Origin: Streptomyces chumphonensis
GTDB lineage: Bacteria > Actinomycetota > Actinomycetes > Streptomycetales > Streptomycetaceae
Assembly (NCBI RefSeq): GCF_014779715.1
Contig: NZ_JACXYU010000002.1
Location: 62,001 to 126,000, forward strand
Direction of reading: 5' to 3'
Length of the DNA stretch: 64,000 nucleotides
Part shown: positions 23,694-32,158 of the stretch, piece by piece
Numbering within the stretch: position 1 is the first letter of the stretch
Layout of the letters: the number at the start of each line of letters is the position of its first letter
Notes under the pieces: generated by a model
The model's database searches: none
What the model was told of the DNA's origin: nothing
Seen by the model: the letters and a program-made list of their open reading frames with translations, nothing else
Translations under genes and position numbers: made by a program

Positions 23694-24668
23694 TCAGCCC
23701 TTGCGGGCCGTGACCTCCTCGGTGAGCTGCGGGACGACCTCGAACAGGTCGCCGACCACGCCGTAGTCGACCAGGTCGAAGATCGGGGCCTCGGCGTCCT
23801 TGTTGACGGCGACGATCGTCTTCGAGGTCTGCATGCCGGCGCGGTGCTGGATCGCACCGGAGATGCCGGCCGCGACGTACAGCTGCGGCGAGACGGTCTT
23901 GCCGGTCTGGCCGACCTGGCTGGAGTGCGGGTACCAGCCGGCGTCGACGGCGGCGCGCGAGGCGCCCACGGCCGCGCCGAGGGAGTCGGCCAGCGCCTCG
24001 ACGACGTTGAAGTTCTCCGCGCCGCCGACGCCACGGCCGCCGGAGACCACGATCGCGGCCTCGGTCAGCTCCGGGCGCCCGGTCGACTCGCGCTCCTTGC
24101 GGGAGACCACCTTGGTGCCGGTGGCCAGCTCGCCGAAGGAGACCGGGAGCTGCTCGACGGTTCCGGCGGCCGGGGCGGCCTCGGGCGCGGCGGAGTTGGG
24201 CTTGACCGTGATGACCGGGGTGCCCTTGGAGACGCGGGACTTGGTGGTGAAGGCGGCGGCGAACACCGACTGGGTGGCCACCGGACCCTCGTCACCGGCC
24301 TCCAGGTCGACTGCGTCGGTGATGATGCCGGAGCCCAACCGCAGCGCCAGGCGGGCGGCGATCTCCTTGCCCTCGGCGGAGGAGGGCAGCAGCACGGCGG
24401 CCGGGGAGCCGTCGGCGGACGCCGCGTCGCACGCGGCCTGCAGCGCGTCCACCTTGGGTACGACCAGGTAGTCGGCGAACTCGGGGGCGTCGGCGGCGAG
24501 GACCTTCACCGCGCCGTACTCGGCCAGGGTCGCCGCGGCGGTGTCGGCACCGGCGCCGAGGTGGACGGCGACCGGCTCGCCGATACGGCGGGCGAGGGTC
24601 AGCAGCTCCAGGGTGGGCTTGCGGACGGCACCGTCCACGTGGTCGACGTAGACAAGGACTTCAGCCAT
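23694..24668 (-). CDS. etfA: Electron transfer flavoprotein alpha subunit
   Basis: 324 residues. The C-terminal FAD-binding ETF-alpha signature is unmistakable: [19 protein letters not shown], then [12 protein letters not shown] and IVAVNKD. The N-terminal adenosine-hydrolase-like half begins [13 protein letters not shown]. With EtfB it forms the soluble heterodimer that takes electrons from acyl-CoA dehydrogenases and passes them to the quinone pool. The AGGAG ribosome site is 6 nt from the ATG. It is the second gene of the etfBA operon (48-nt gap), followed by a 15-bp-stem terminator. Confidence 0.97.
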   Translation of the reverse strand: MAEVLVYVDHVDGAVRKPTLELLTLARRIGEPVAVHLGAGADTAAATLAEYGAVKVLAADAPEFADYLVVPKVDALQAACDAASADGSPAAVLLPSSAEGKEIAARLALRLGSGIITDAVDLEAGDEGPVATQSVFAAAFTTKSRVSKGTPVITVKPNSAAPEAAPAAGTVEQLPVSFGELATGTKVVSRKERESTGRPELTEAAIVVSGGRGVGGAENFNVVEALADSLGAAVGASRAAVDAGWYPHSSQVGQTGKTVSPQLYVAAGISGAIQHRAGMQTSKTIVAVNKDAEAPIFDLVDYGVVGDLFEVVPQLTEEVTARKG

Positions 24669-24716
24669 GGGATCGCTCCTGCGAAGAATGTGCGGGCTTG
24701 GGGCGGGCGGCGGTGC

Positions 24717-25502
24717 TCAGATGAACTTCTGGCCCGCCAGGAACTCGGCGAGCTGCTTGCCGCCCTCGCCCTCGTCCTTCACGACGGTGCCGGCGGTGCG
24801 GGCCGGACGTGCGGTGGCGTCCTCGACCTTCGTCCAGGCACCGTCCAGGCCGACCTCCTCGGCCTCGATGTCCAGGTCGTCCAGGTCCAGGGACTCCACC
24901 GGCTTCTTCTTGGCCGCCATGATGCCCTTGAAGGAGGGGTAGCGGGCCTCGCCGGACTGGTCGGTGACCGAGGCGACGGCCGGCAGCGCGGCCTCCAGCT
25001 GCTCGGTGGCGGAGTCGCCGTCCCGGCGCCCGGTGATCTTGCCGTCCTCGACGGAGACCTCGGAGAGCAGGGTCACCTGCGGCACACCGAGCCGCTCGGC
25101 CAGCAGCGCGGGCAGCACGCCCATCGTGCCGTCGGTGGAGGCCATACCGCAGATCACCAGGTCGTAGCCGGTCTTCTCGATGGCCTTGGCGATCACCAGG
25201 GAGGTGCCGATGGCGTCGGTGCCGTGCAGGTCGTCGTCCTCGACGTGCACGCCCTTGTCGGCGCCCATGGACAGGGCCTTGCGCAGCGCGTCGCTCGCGT
25301 CCTCCGGGCCGACCGTGAGCACGGTGACCTCGGCGTCGTCGGCGTTCTCGGCGATCTGCAGCGCCTGCTCCACCGCGTACTCGTCGAGCTCCGAGAGCAG
25401 GCCGTCCACCGCGTCGCGATCGGTGGTCAGGTCCTCGGCGAAGTGCCGGTCGCCGGTGGCGTCGGGCACGTACTTCACACAGACAACGATCCTCAAGCTC
25501 AC
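24717..25502 (-). CDS. etfB: Electron transfer flavoprotein beta subunit
   Basis: 261 residues. Begins VSLRIVVCVKYVPDATGDR, with the ETF-beta AMP-binding/signature regions VEQALQIAEN, TVLTVGPEDASDALRKAL and DLVICGMASTDGTMG. It partners EtfA in carrying electrons from beta-oxidation dehydrogenases. The GTG start has AGGAG 9-10 nt upstream. The 199 bp before it carry a TTAC-N6-GTAC repeat shared with two other lipid genes, consistent with fatty-acid-responsive control (inference). Confidence 0.97.
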   Translation of the reverse strand: MSLRIVVCVKYVPDATGDRHFAEDLTTDRDAVDGLLSELDEYAVEQALQIAENADDAEVTVLTVGPEDASDALRKALSMGADKGVHVEDDDLHGTDAIGTSLVIAKAIEKTGYDLVICGMASTDGTMGVLPALLAERLGVPQVTLLSEVSVEDGKITGRRDGDSATEQLEAALPAVASVTDQSGEARYPSFKGIMAAKKKPVESLDLDDLDIEAEEVGLDGAWTKVEDATARPARTAGTVVKDEGEGGKQLAEFLAGQKFI

Positions 25503-25610
25503 GCCGGCTCTCCTACTGCATCGTCTTTACGGGCTGCTGCCTTCGCAGGCAGCATAGGCGCCTGCTGGGGCGGGTTCCGGCCGGGTGGGCCGGTCCCTCC
25601 GACCAGTTTA

Positions 25611-25624
25611 TTACTCGCCAGTAC
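25611..25624. promoter_or_regulatory. TTAC-N6-GTAC repeat upstream of etfB
   Basis: TTACTCGCCAGTAC, about 109 bp upstream of the etfB start, in an AT-rich patch that likely contains the promoter. It matches the repeats at 17433 and 26914 in seven of eight arm positions. Confidence 0.5.
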
Positions 25625-25701
25625 ATCCATCACTTTCCCGGGAAGCAAGGCCGGTGAACTGTGACCTTGCCAACGCGGGACGAGCGAAACGCTGACTCGA
25701 C

Positions 25702-26232
25702 TCAATCACGCAACGCCGTGAAGCGCCCCTGGTGATAGAGCAGCGGCCGACCGGGCCCGTCGGCGTCGCCCGCCACGACCTCGGCGACGACCACACGGTG
25801 GTCGCCGGCGGGCACCCGGCCCGCCACCCGGCACACCAGCCACACCGGGACGTCCCCCAGGACGGGAACGGAGAAGGGACCCGGGCGCCACTGAAGCGGC
25901 GGCGCGAAGCGGTCCGCGCCGTGCCGGGCGAACGTCTCGGCCAGGCCCTGCTGGTGCTCGCCCAGGAAGTGCACCCCCACATGGGTGGCCTCCGCCAGGA
26001 CCGGCCAGCTGGACGAACCGGTGCCCACGCCGAAGGACAGCAGCGGCGGGTCGGCGGCGACCGACGCCACCGACGAGGCCGTGAAGCCGACCGGCCGCAC
26101 CGCCGCACCGCCCGCACCGGGCTCGGCGGCGGTGATCACGGCCACCCCGGCCGGATGGCGGCGGAACGCGGCCCGCAGCAGGTCGGGACCGCCGTCGAGC
26201 ACCGCGGCGCCGACCGCGTCCCGCGGCCTCAC
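25702..26232 (-). CDS. Flavin reductase-like (FMN-binding split barrel) protein
   Basis: 176 residues. It has the usual order of the HpaC/flavin-reductase domain: AAFRRHPAGVAVIT, then GFTASSVASVAADPPLLSFG, the flavin-contacting segment with the characteristic T-A-S-S, and the C-terminal GD-H-R-VVVAEV strand. Such proteins reduce FMN or FAD with NAD(P)H for a partner monooxygenase, or act in haem/flavin binding. No monooxygenase partner is adjacent. The GTG at 26232 has GGGAG 6 nt upstream. Confidence 0.87.
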   Translation of the reverse strand: MRPRDAVGAAVLDGGPDLLRAAFRRHPAGVAVITAAEPGAGGAAVRPVGFTASSVASVAADPPLLSFGVGTGSSSWPVLAEATHVGVHFLGEHQQGLAETFARHGADRFAPPLQWRPGPFSVPVLGDVPVWLVCRVAGRVPAGDHRVVVAEVVAGDADGPGRPLLYHQGRFTALRD

Positions 26233-26343
26233 CGGCGGCTCCCGGACCGTCTGACCTCACCCATAGCGTCACCCTGACGATTGGCGGTGGGCGGCGTCAA
26301 GCGGCCGCGGGGGCCGGAGGGTGCGAGATCGGTCACGCGCCAC

Positions 26344-26673
26344 TCACAGGACCTCGCCCAGTGCGGCGATCACGTCCACGGTGCGCGGGGGGCCGACGGC
26401 CCGGCGCACGACGCGCCCGCCACCGTCGAGCACCAGGACGGTGGGGGTGGCCTCGATTCCCAGGTCGCGGACGAGCGCCAGTCGGTCCTCGGCGTCGACC
26501 TCCACGTGGAGCACGCCGTCGACCATGCCGCCGACCTGCCGCAGCACCCCGCGCGTGGCCCGACACGGCTGGCAGAACGCCGTCGAGAACTGCACGAGCG
26601 TGGCCCGCTCCCCCAGCCGGGCCACGGCGAGATCCGCCGCGCTCAGCCGCCGTGCCCGGTTCCGCTCGGTCAT
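26344..26673 (-). CDS. Thioredoxin-like protein
   Basis: 109 residues. The redox motif is FCQPCRATRG (CxxC, with Gln-Pro rather than the classical Gly-Pro). The cis-proline region GIEATPTVLVLDGGG and the beta-alpha-beta order confirm a thioredoxin fold. Cytoplasmic, no signal peptide. ATG 26673 has AGAGG nearby upstream. It is read in the same direction as the flavin reductase 111 bp downstream; the two could be co-transcribed. Confidence 0.88.
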   Translation of the reverse strand: MTERNRARRLSAADLAVARLGERATLVQFSTAFCQPCRATRGVLRQVGGMVDGVLHVEVDAEDRLALVRDLGIEATPTVLVLDGGGRVVRRAVGPPRTVDVIAALGEVL

Positions 26674-26913
26674 GCCCGCCTCTTCTCTCCTCCGGTCGCC
26701 GGTGGCCGACCGGCCGCCCGGCCGACCGGTCCTTCCGTCCCTGCCAGCATCGCATCCCGGCCCCTGCGCGGCGGGGCGCCCGCCCGCGCCCCGCCGCCGC
26801 GTACGGCCGCTGTGACGTGCGGACTTCGCGTCGCGCGCGGCGCTTTCCCGGCCGGCGGGCGGGGCCGCGAACAACGTGATCGGGATCTCCTCACCCCGGG
26901 CTGGTCCGGGAAG

Positions 26914-26930
26914 TTACGGACGCGTAAGTT
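26914..26930 (+). promoter_or_regulatory. TTACG-N4-CGTAA operator over the -10 region of the acyltransferase gene
   Basis: A perfect inverted repeat TTACGGACGCGTAA (26914-26927), overlapping a possible -10 TAAGTT (26925-26930), lies 57 bp upstream of the ATG. It is the third example of the TTAC-N6-GTA(A/C) format in this window. The rest of the 310-bp gap (26674-26983) contains no gene I can support. Confidence 0.55.
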
Positions 26931-26983
26931 CACAGGGACCGGCCGGGCACCCCGCCCGGCGGCCGCTTTCTCGAAGGACCCCC

Positions 26984-27694
26984 ATGGCAGAGCTCGTCTA
27001 TCCCCCCGTCATCCGCACGGCGCTCACCTGGTTCAAGGCGATCGACCTGCGCTTCGACATCGAGGGGACCGAGCACGTGCCGCAGCGGGGTGGTGCCGTC
27101 CTGGTCAGCAACCACATCAGCTACCTGGACTTCATCTTCGCCGGACGGGCCGCACTGCCCGCGAAGCGGCTGGTGCGCTTCATGGCGAAGGAGTCCGTCT
27201 TCCGCCACAAGGTCTCCGGCCCCCTGATGCGGGCCATGAAGCACATCCCGGTGGACCGCGCGGCGGGCAAGGACGCCTACCGGCACGCGGTGCGGGCGCT
27301 GCGGTCGGGGGAGATCGTCGGCGTCTTCCCGGAGGCGACCATCTCTCCGTCGTTCACGCTCAAGGAGTTCAAGAGCGGCGCGGCGCGGATGGCCCAGGAG
27401 GCCGACGTCCCGCTCCTCCCGGTGGCCCTGTGGGGCACGCAGCGCCTGTGGACGAAGGGACGCCCCCGCGACTTCGGGCGCAACCACTTCCCGATCACCA
27501 TCCGCGTCGGTGCTCCGCTCCTCCCCCGCGCCGGGGAGTCGGTGGGCGCCGTCACCGAGCGGCTGCGCGGCCGGGTGCAGGAGCTGCTGGAGGCCGCTCA
27601 GCGCGCCTACCCGGCCCGGCCGAAGAACGCGGACGACTCCTGGTGGCTGCCCGCCCACCTCGGCGGCACCGCGCCGGCGCCTCCGCAGCCGTGA
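26984..27694 (+). CDS. 1-acyl-sn-glycerol-3-phosphate acyltransferase (PlsC-type)
   Basis: 236 residues. The HX4D catalytic motif is NHISYLD, and the acceptor-binding motif is GVFPEATISPS. Further blocks are MAKESVF and PLLPVALWGTQR. It attaches an acyl chain to lysophosphatidate, or a related lyso-lipid, at the inner membrane face during phospholipid synthesis. An N-terminal amphipathic stretch (YPPVIRTALTWFKAID) probably associates with the membrane. A GAAGGA ribosome site precedes the ATG. Its promoter carries an operator-like inverted repeat. Confidence 0.92.
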   Translation: MAELVYPPVIRTALTWFKAIDLRFDIEGTEHVPQRGGAVLVSNHISYLDFIFAGRAALPAKRLVRFMAKESVFRHKVSGPLMRAMKHIPVDRAAGKDAYRHAVRALRSGEIVGVFPEATISPSFTLKEFKSGAARMAQEADVPLLPVALWGTQRLWTKGRPRDFGRNHFPITIRVGAPLLPRAGESVGAVTERLRGRVQELLEAAQRAYPARPKNADDSWWLPAHLGGTAPAPPQP

Positions 27695-27699
27695 GAGAG

Positions 27700-27733
27700 G
27701 GCCGCCACCGGGCCCGGGGGCCCGGTGGCGGCC
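27700..27733. terminator. Strong bidirectional terminator hairpin
   Basis: A perfect 15-bp stem GGCCGCCACCGGGCC (27700-27714) and GGCCCGGTGGCGGCC (27719-27733) with a 4-nt loop, between the convergent acyltransferase and aldolase genes. Confidence 0.88.
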
Positions 27734-27755
27734 GTCGGCGGCTTCGGCGGCCGGC

Positions 27756-28859
27756 TCAGGAGCCGGAGTCCAGTTCCGCCCGCAGCGCCGCGAGGAACCC
27801 GTCGACGTCCTCCTCGGTGGTGTCGAAGGCGCACATCCAGCGCACGACGCCCGCCGCCTCGTCCCAGAAGTAGAAGCGGTAGTGCTTCATCAGCCGCTCG
27901 CTGACGTCGTGCGGGAGCCGGGCGAAGATGCCGTTGGCCTGCACCGGGTACAGGATCTCCACGCCCTTGACCGCACCGGCGCCCTCCGCGAGCCGCCGGG
28001 CCATGCTGTTGGCGTGCCGGGCGTTGCGCAGCCACAGGTCCCCCGCCAGCAGGGCCTCCAGTTGCACCGAGACGAAGCGCATCTTGGAGGCCAGCTGCAT
28101 CGAGAGCTTGCGCAGGTGCTTCATGCCCCGGACGGCACCGGGGTTGAGGACGACCACGGCCTCGCCGAACAGCGCCCCGTTCTTCGTGCCGCCGAGGGAG
28201 AGCAGGTCCACCCCGGCCACGTTGGTGAACGTCCGCATGGGGACGTCGAGGGAGGCGGCGGCGTTGGCGATCCGTGAACCGTCCAGGTGCACCACCATGC
28301 CGCGCTCGTGTGCGTGCTCGCAGATGGCCTTGATCTCCGCGGGCGTGTAGAGGGTGCCCAGCTCCGTGCTCTGGGTGATCGAGACGACCTGCGGCATGGC
28401 GCGGTGCTCGTCGTCCCAGCCGTAGGCCTCCCGGTCGATCAGCTCGGGGGTCAGCTTGCCGTCCTCGGTGGGGACGGTGAGCAGCTTGAGCCCGCCCACC
28501 CGCTCGGGCGCCCCGCACTCGTCGACGTTGATGTGCGCGCTCTCGGCGCAGATGACCGCGCCCCAGCGGTCGGTGACCGCCTGGAGCGCGACGACGTTGG
28601 CGCCCGTTCCGTTGAAGACGGGGAACGCCTCCGCGCGGGGGCCGAAGTGCCGACGCACCACCTGCTGGAGGTGCCCGGTGTACTCGTCCCCGCCGTAGGC
28701 CGTCTGGTGCCCGTCGTTGGCCAGCGCGAGCGCCGCCATCACTTCCGGATGGGCGCCCGCGTAGTTGTCGCTGGCGAACCCGCGGGCCCGGGGGTCGTGG
28801 CGCCGCTTGGCGTCGGTCCGTGCGCGTGTGGGGTCGTTCAGGGCTTCGGGGTGAGCCAC
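27756..28859 (-). CDS. Threonine/beta-hydroxy amino-acid aldolase-like PLP enzyme
   Basis: 367 residues. A fold-type I PLP enzyme of the threonine-aldolase group: FASDNYAGAHPEV at the start, ESAHINVDECGAPE, HLDGSRIANAAASL (Asp binding the PLP ring) and the lysine-bearing LLSLGGTKNGALFGEAV. It would cleave threonine or similar beta-hydroxy amino acids to glycine and an aldehyde. The GTG at 28859 lies within the 3' end of the SDR gene (22-nt overlap), so it is the last gene of a DUF6421-SDR-aldolase operon and probably translationally coupled. Confidence 0.87.
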   Translation of the reverse strand: MAHPEALNDPTRARTDAKRRHDPRARGFASDNYAGAHPEVMAALALANDGHQTAYGGDEYTGHLQQVVRRHFGPRAEAFPVFNGTGANVVALQAVTDRWGAVICAESAHINVDECGAPERVGGLKLLTVPTEDGKLTPELIDREAYGWDDEHRAMPQVVSITQSTELGTLYTPAEIKAICEHAHERGMVVHLDGSRIANAAASLDVPMRTFTNVAGVDLLSLGGTKNGALFGEAVVVLNPGAVRGMKHLRKLSMQLASKMRFVSVQLEALLAGDLWLRNARHANSMARRLAEGAGAVKGVEILYPVQANGIFARLPHDVSERLMKHYRFYFWDEAAGVVRWMCAFDTTEEDVDGFLAALRAELDSGS

Positions 28860-29608
28860 AGGCGGTTTCCGTTCACTTCCTCGGTGGGGGTGGACCAGGT
28901 GCCGGTGATCGCGTCCGCCAGGTCGGTGACGTCGGTGAAGCCCGCGAACTTGGCGTTCGGGCGCTCCGCGCGCATCGCGTCGTGCACCAGCGCCTTCACG
29001 ACGAGGATCGCAGCCGCCGCCTGCGGTCCCCGCTCGCCCCCCGCCTTGCGGAACGCGTCGGCCATGGCGAGCGTCCACGCCTCGGCGGCGGCCTTGGCGG
29101 CCGCGTAGGCGGCGTTGCCGGCCGTGGGCCTGCCCGCCCCGGCCGCGCTGACGAGCAGGAAACGACCCCGGCCCGACCGCGCGAGCGCGCCCTCGAAGGC
29201 GAGGGAGGTGTGCTGGACGGTGCGGATGAGCAGCTTCTCCAGGAGCTCCCAGTCGGCGAGGTCGGTGTCGGCGAAGGTCGCCGAACCGCGCCAGCCTCCG
29301 ACCAGGTGGACCAGCCCGTCGATCCGGCCGAACTCCTTCTCGGTGCGCCGGGCCCACTCCCGCGTCTCGTCGAGGTCCAGGAGGTCCACGGTGTCGCCGA
29401 CGACGGTGGCGCCGCCGTGGGCGAAGCGGGCCGCGTCGACCCCTTCGGCCAGCCGCTGCGGGTCCGCGTCGGCGCCGACGACGACGGCGCCCGCCTCCGC
29501 GAGCCGCAGCAGCGTCGCGTGTCCGGCGGGTCCACCGGCCCCGGCCACGGCCACGACCGCGCCCTCCAGTGATCCCGCTCCGCCGTTGCCCGGGGTACCG
29601 CTCGTCAT
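28838..29608 (-). CDS. Short-chain dehydrogenase/reductase
   Basis: 256 residues. A Rossmann fold with a variant glycine motif (VVAVAGAGGPAGHATLLRL), the DLLDLDE cofactor region, VHLVGGW in place of the usual NNAG, and an active site where Ser (LVSAAGAG) and the YAAAKAA Tyr-x3-Lys pair are both present. GGAGG sits 8 nt before the ATG at 29608. The substrate is unknown. It lies between DUF6421 and the aldolase, all in one direction with short gaps or overlap. Confidence 0.87.
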   Translation of the reverse strand: MTSGTPGNGGAGSLEGAVVAVAGAGGPAGHATLLRLAEAGAVVVGADADPQRLAEGVDAARFAHGGATVVGDTVDLLDLDETREWARRTEKEFGRIDGLVHLVGGWRGSATFADTDLADWELLEKLLIRTVQHTSLAFEGALARSGRGRFLLVSAAGAGRPTAGNAAYAAAKAAAEAWTLAMADAFRKAGGERGPQAAAAILVVKALVHDAMRAERPNAKFAGFTDVTDLADAITGTWSTPTEEVNGNRLWLTPKP

Positions 29609-29682
29609 GCCACTCGCCTCCACTGTGCCCGCCTGTCGCTCTGTTCCGTCGCCGCCGCCGTCACGGCCCGTGCCGCGTGCGC

Positions 29683-31116
29683 TCACGCCGCCACGGGGGC
29701 GGTGACGCGGTCCGCGGTGATGCCCTCGGTCGAGGCGATCACACTGCGCAGCTTCTTGGCCAGCGCCTCATAGAACATGCTGAGCGGGAACTCGTCCGGA
29801 TGCACCTCGTCGACGAGCTTGCGCGGCGGCAGGCTCAGGTCGAGGGCCTCGGGCCCCTTGGCCCAGGTGGAGCCGGGGTGCGGGGCCAGGTACGTCGAGA
29901 CGAGCTCGTAGGCCTTGAGCCAGTGCACCAGCTTGGGCCGGTCGATGCCCCGGCGGTACAGCGTCTCGATCTCCTCGCGGAGCTGGACGGTGACCTCGCG
30001 GGCGAGGTCCCAGTCGATGGTGAGCTTGTTGTCGGTCCAGCGCAGGGCGTCGCTCTGGTGGAGGTAGGCGAAGAGCAGCTGACCGCCGAGCCCGTCGTAG
30101 TTGCGGTTGCGCTCCCCGCTGACGGGGAAGCGGAACAGGCGGTCCAGGAGGACGGCGTACTGCACGTCACGGCCCTGCGGAACGCCGTCGGCCTCCAGCT
30201 TGACGGCCTCGTGGAAGGCCGTGAGGTCGCAGCGCAGCTCCTCCAGGCCGTACATCCAGAACGGCTGGCGCTGCTTGATCATGAACGGGTCGAAGGGCAG
30301 GTCCCCGTGGCTGTGCGTGCGGTCGTGCACCATGTCCCACAGCACGAAGGCCTGCTGGGTGCGCTCCTGGTCGCCGAGGAGGGCCAGGGCGTCCTCGGGG
30401 AGTCGCAGGCTGGTCACGTCGCAGGCGGACTCGACGACGCGGCGGAAACGGGCCGCCTCGCGGTCGCAGAAGATGCCGCCCCAGGTGAACCGCTCCGGGG
30501 CTTCGCGCACCGCGATGGTCTCGGGGAAGAGGACGGCCGAGTGCGTGTCGTAGCCGCTGGTGAAGTCCTCGAAGGTGATGCCGAGGAAGAGCGGGTTGTC
30601 GTAGCGGGTGCGCTCCAGGTCGGCCAGCCAGTCGGGCCACACCATGCGCAGGACGACGGCCTCCAGGTTGCGGTTCGGGTTGCCGTTCTGCGTGTACATG
30701 GGGAAGACGACGAGGTGCTGACGCCCGTCCACGCGCTGCTCGGCGGGCTGGAAGGCCAGCAGCGAGTCCAGGAAGTCCGGCACCTGGAAGCCGTCCTCGG
30801 CCCAGCGGCGCAGGTCGGCCACGAGGGCCCGGTGGTAGGAGGCGTTGTGCGGCAGCAGCGGCGCCAGCCGCTCGACGGCGGCGGCGACCCGCTCGACCTC
30901 GGCTTCGACGACCTCCCGGGTGGGCGCGTCCTCGGCCGCGAAGTCGACGGAGCCGTCCTTCGTCTGCCAGGGGCGGATCCGCTCCACGGCGTCCTTCAGT
31001 TCGGTCCAGGCGGGGTGGCCGACCACCCGCTCGGCAGCGTCCACCGGCGCGGATATCGACGAGCCGACAGGACGAACATCTCCCTCGGCAAACGCAGGCG
31101 AAAGAATATCCGTCAT
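29683..31116 (-). CDS. DUF6421 family protein
   Basis: 477 residues, soluble. Conserved-looking blocks include VVFPMYTQNGNPNRN, FEDFTSGYDTHSAVLFPE, LWDMVHDRTHSHGDLPFDPFM and KQRQPFWMYGLEELRCDL. The histidine-rich MVHDRTHSHGD segment could bind a metal; that is my inference. I recognise it only as DUF6421, a family of unknown function common in streptomycetes. GGAGGG precedes the ATG. It heads the operon with an SDR (74-nt gap) and a threonine-aldolase-like gene, suggesting joint metabolism of a hydroxy-amino or carbonyl compound. Confidence 0.8.
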   Translation of the reverse strand: MTDILSPAFAEGDVRPVGSSISAPVDAAERVVGHPAWTELKDAVERIRPWQTKDGSVDFAAEDAPTREVVEAEVERVAAAVERLAPLLPHNASYHRALVADLRRWAEDGFQVPDFLDSLLAFQPAEQRVDGRQHLVVFPMYTQNGNPNRNLEAVVLRMVWPDWLADLERTRYDNPLFLGITFEDFTSGYDTHSAVLFPETIAVREAPERFTWGGIFCDREAARFRRVVESACDVTSLRLPEDALALLGDQERTQQAFVLWDMVHDRTHSHGDLPFDPFMIKQRQPFWMYGLEELRCDLTAFHEAVKLEADGVPQGRDVQYAVLLDRLFRFPVSGERNRNYDGLGGQLLFAYLHQSDALRWTDNKLTIDWDLAREVTVQLREEIETLYRRGIDRPKLVHWLKAYELVSTYLAPHPGSTWAKGPEALDLSLPPRKLVDEVHPDEFPLSMFYEALAKKLRSVIASTEGITADRVTAPVAA

Positions 31117-31444
31117 CGCTGTCCCTCCACGGAAGAAAATCTTGTACGACCTACCGTAGGCACATCACGTCCCACACCTCAAGCGGAGACGCAGGAAATC
31201 TTCCCGAACTGCTGAGGAAAATGCAGGATTCTTTCGGCCGAACCTCGGAAGCCCAGGACGTCCGAGGTGAAATGCAAGGAAAGTGCCGTTCAGTACAGTT
31301 CGCACCTTCGCTCCCCTGTCTCACCCGTTCGGCCCAGGCCACCCGGCGGACGTCTCACGTTCAGCCCGACTTGGCCGCGCCGGTTAGGCTGGCGCCCGGT
31401 CGACGCCGGACCGGGGGAACCCCGCACAACGAGGAGAGAACCAC
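31117..31444. promoter_or_regulatory. Divergent promoter region with palindrome CCTAC-C-GTAGG (31150-31160)
   Basis: 328 bp between the DUF6421 operon and the glycerophosphodiesterase gene, AT-richer than its surroundings. It contains the perfect 11-bp palindrome CCTACCGTAGG at 31150-31160, 34 bp from the DUF6421 start codon, a likely operator. I could not fix -35/-10 boxes. No gene is supported here. Confidence 0.45.
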
Positions 31445-32158
31445 GTGGGACTGCTGACCGTCGGGCACCGCGGGGTCATGGGAGTCGAGCCGGAGAACAC
31501 GCTCCGCTCCTTCCGCCGCGCGCAGGCGGAGGGCCTGGACATGATCGAGCTCGACCTGCACCTGAGCAAGGACGGGGAGCTGGTCGTCATGCACGACGCC
31601 GAGGTGGACCGCACCACCGACGGGTCCGGGCGCGTGGGCGACATGACCGTGGCGGAACTGCGCGGCCTGGACGCCGGCCTCGGGGAACGCGTGCCCGTGT
31701 TCGACGAGGTCGTCGACGCCGTCACGGCCCCCCTGCAGGCGGAGATCAAGAACGGGGCCGCCGCGCGCGTCCTGGCCGAGGTCGTCCAACGGCGACGGCT
31801 GCACGACAGGATCTGGGTGATCTCGTTCCACGAGGAGGCACTCGCCGAGACCCGCAGGCGTCTCCCCGACATCCCCATCGCCCTGGTCACCGGTGGCTCG
31901 ACACCGACGGCGCCGGAACGGGCGGCCCGCCTGGGCGCCGGGACGGTCTCCTGCGAGCTGCGGCACCTTCGACCGGACGTCGTCGAGCGCTGCCACGCGG
32001 CGGGCATCAAGGTCATCAGCTGGACCGTCAACACGCCGCAGGAGCTCGCTCGGGCCCGGGAGCTGGGTCTGGACGGGGTCGTGACGGACCTGCCGGAGAT
32101 CGGGCGCGCGCTCGCCGACGTCCCGGCGGACGCCCCGGCGGTCAGCCCAGGGGCTTGA
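31445..32158 (+). CDS. Glycerophosphodiester phosphodiesterase (GDPD)
   Basis: 237 residues. TIM-barrel GDPD landmarks: VGHRGVMGVEPENTL (catalytic His with the Glu-Asn-Thr motif), IELDLHLSKDGELVVMHD (metal-binding Glu/Asp and second His), AEIKNGAAARV and ISWTVNTPQEL. It hydrolyses glycerophosphodiesters to glycerol-3-phosphate and an alcohol. No signal peptide, so cytoplasmic. The GTG start at 31445 follows GAGGAGAG. The 3' end overlaps the convergent GNAT gene by 17 nt. Confidence 0.92.
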   Translation: MGLLTVGHRGVMGVEPENTLRSFRRAQAEGLDMIELDLHLSKDGELVVMHDAEVDRTTDGSGRVGDMTVAELRGLDAGLGERVPVFDEVVDAVTAPLQAEIKNGAAARVLAEVVQRRRLHDRIWVISFHEEALAETRRRLPDIPIALVTGGSTPTAPERAARLGAGTVSCELRHLRPDVVERCHAAGIKVISWTVNTPQELARARELGLDGVVTDLPEIGRALADVPADAPAVSPGA

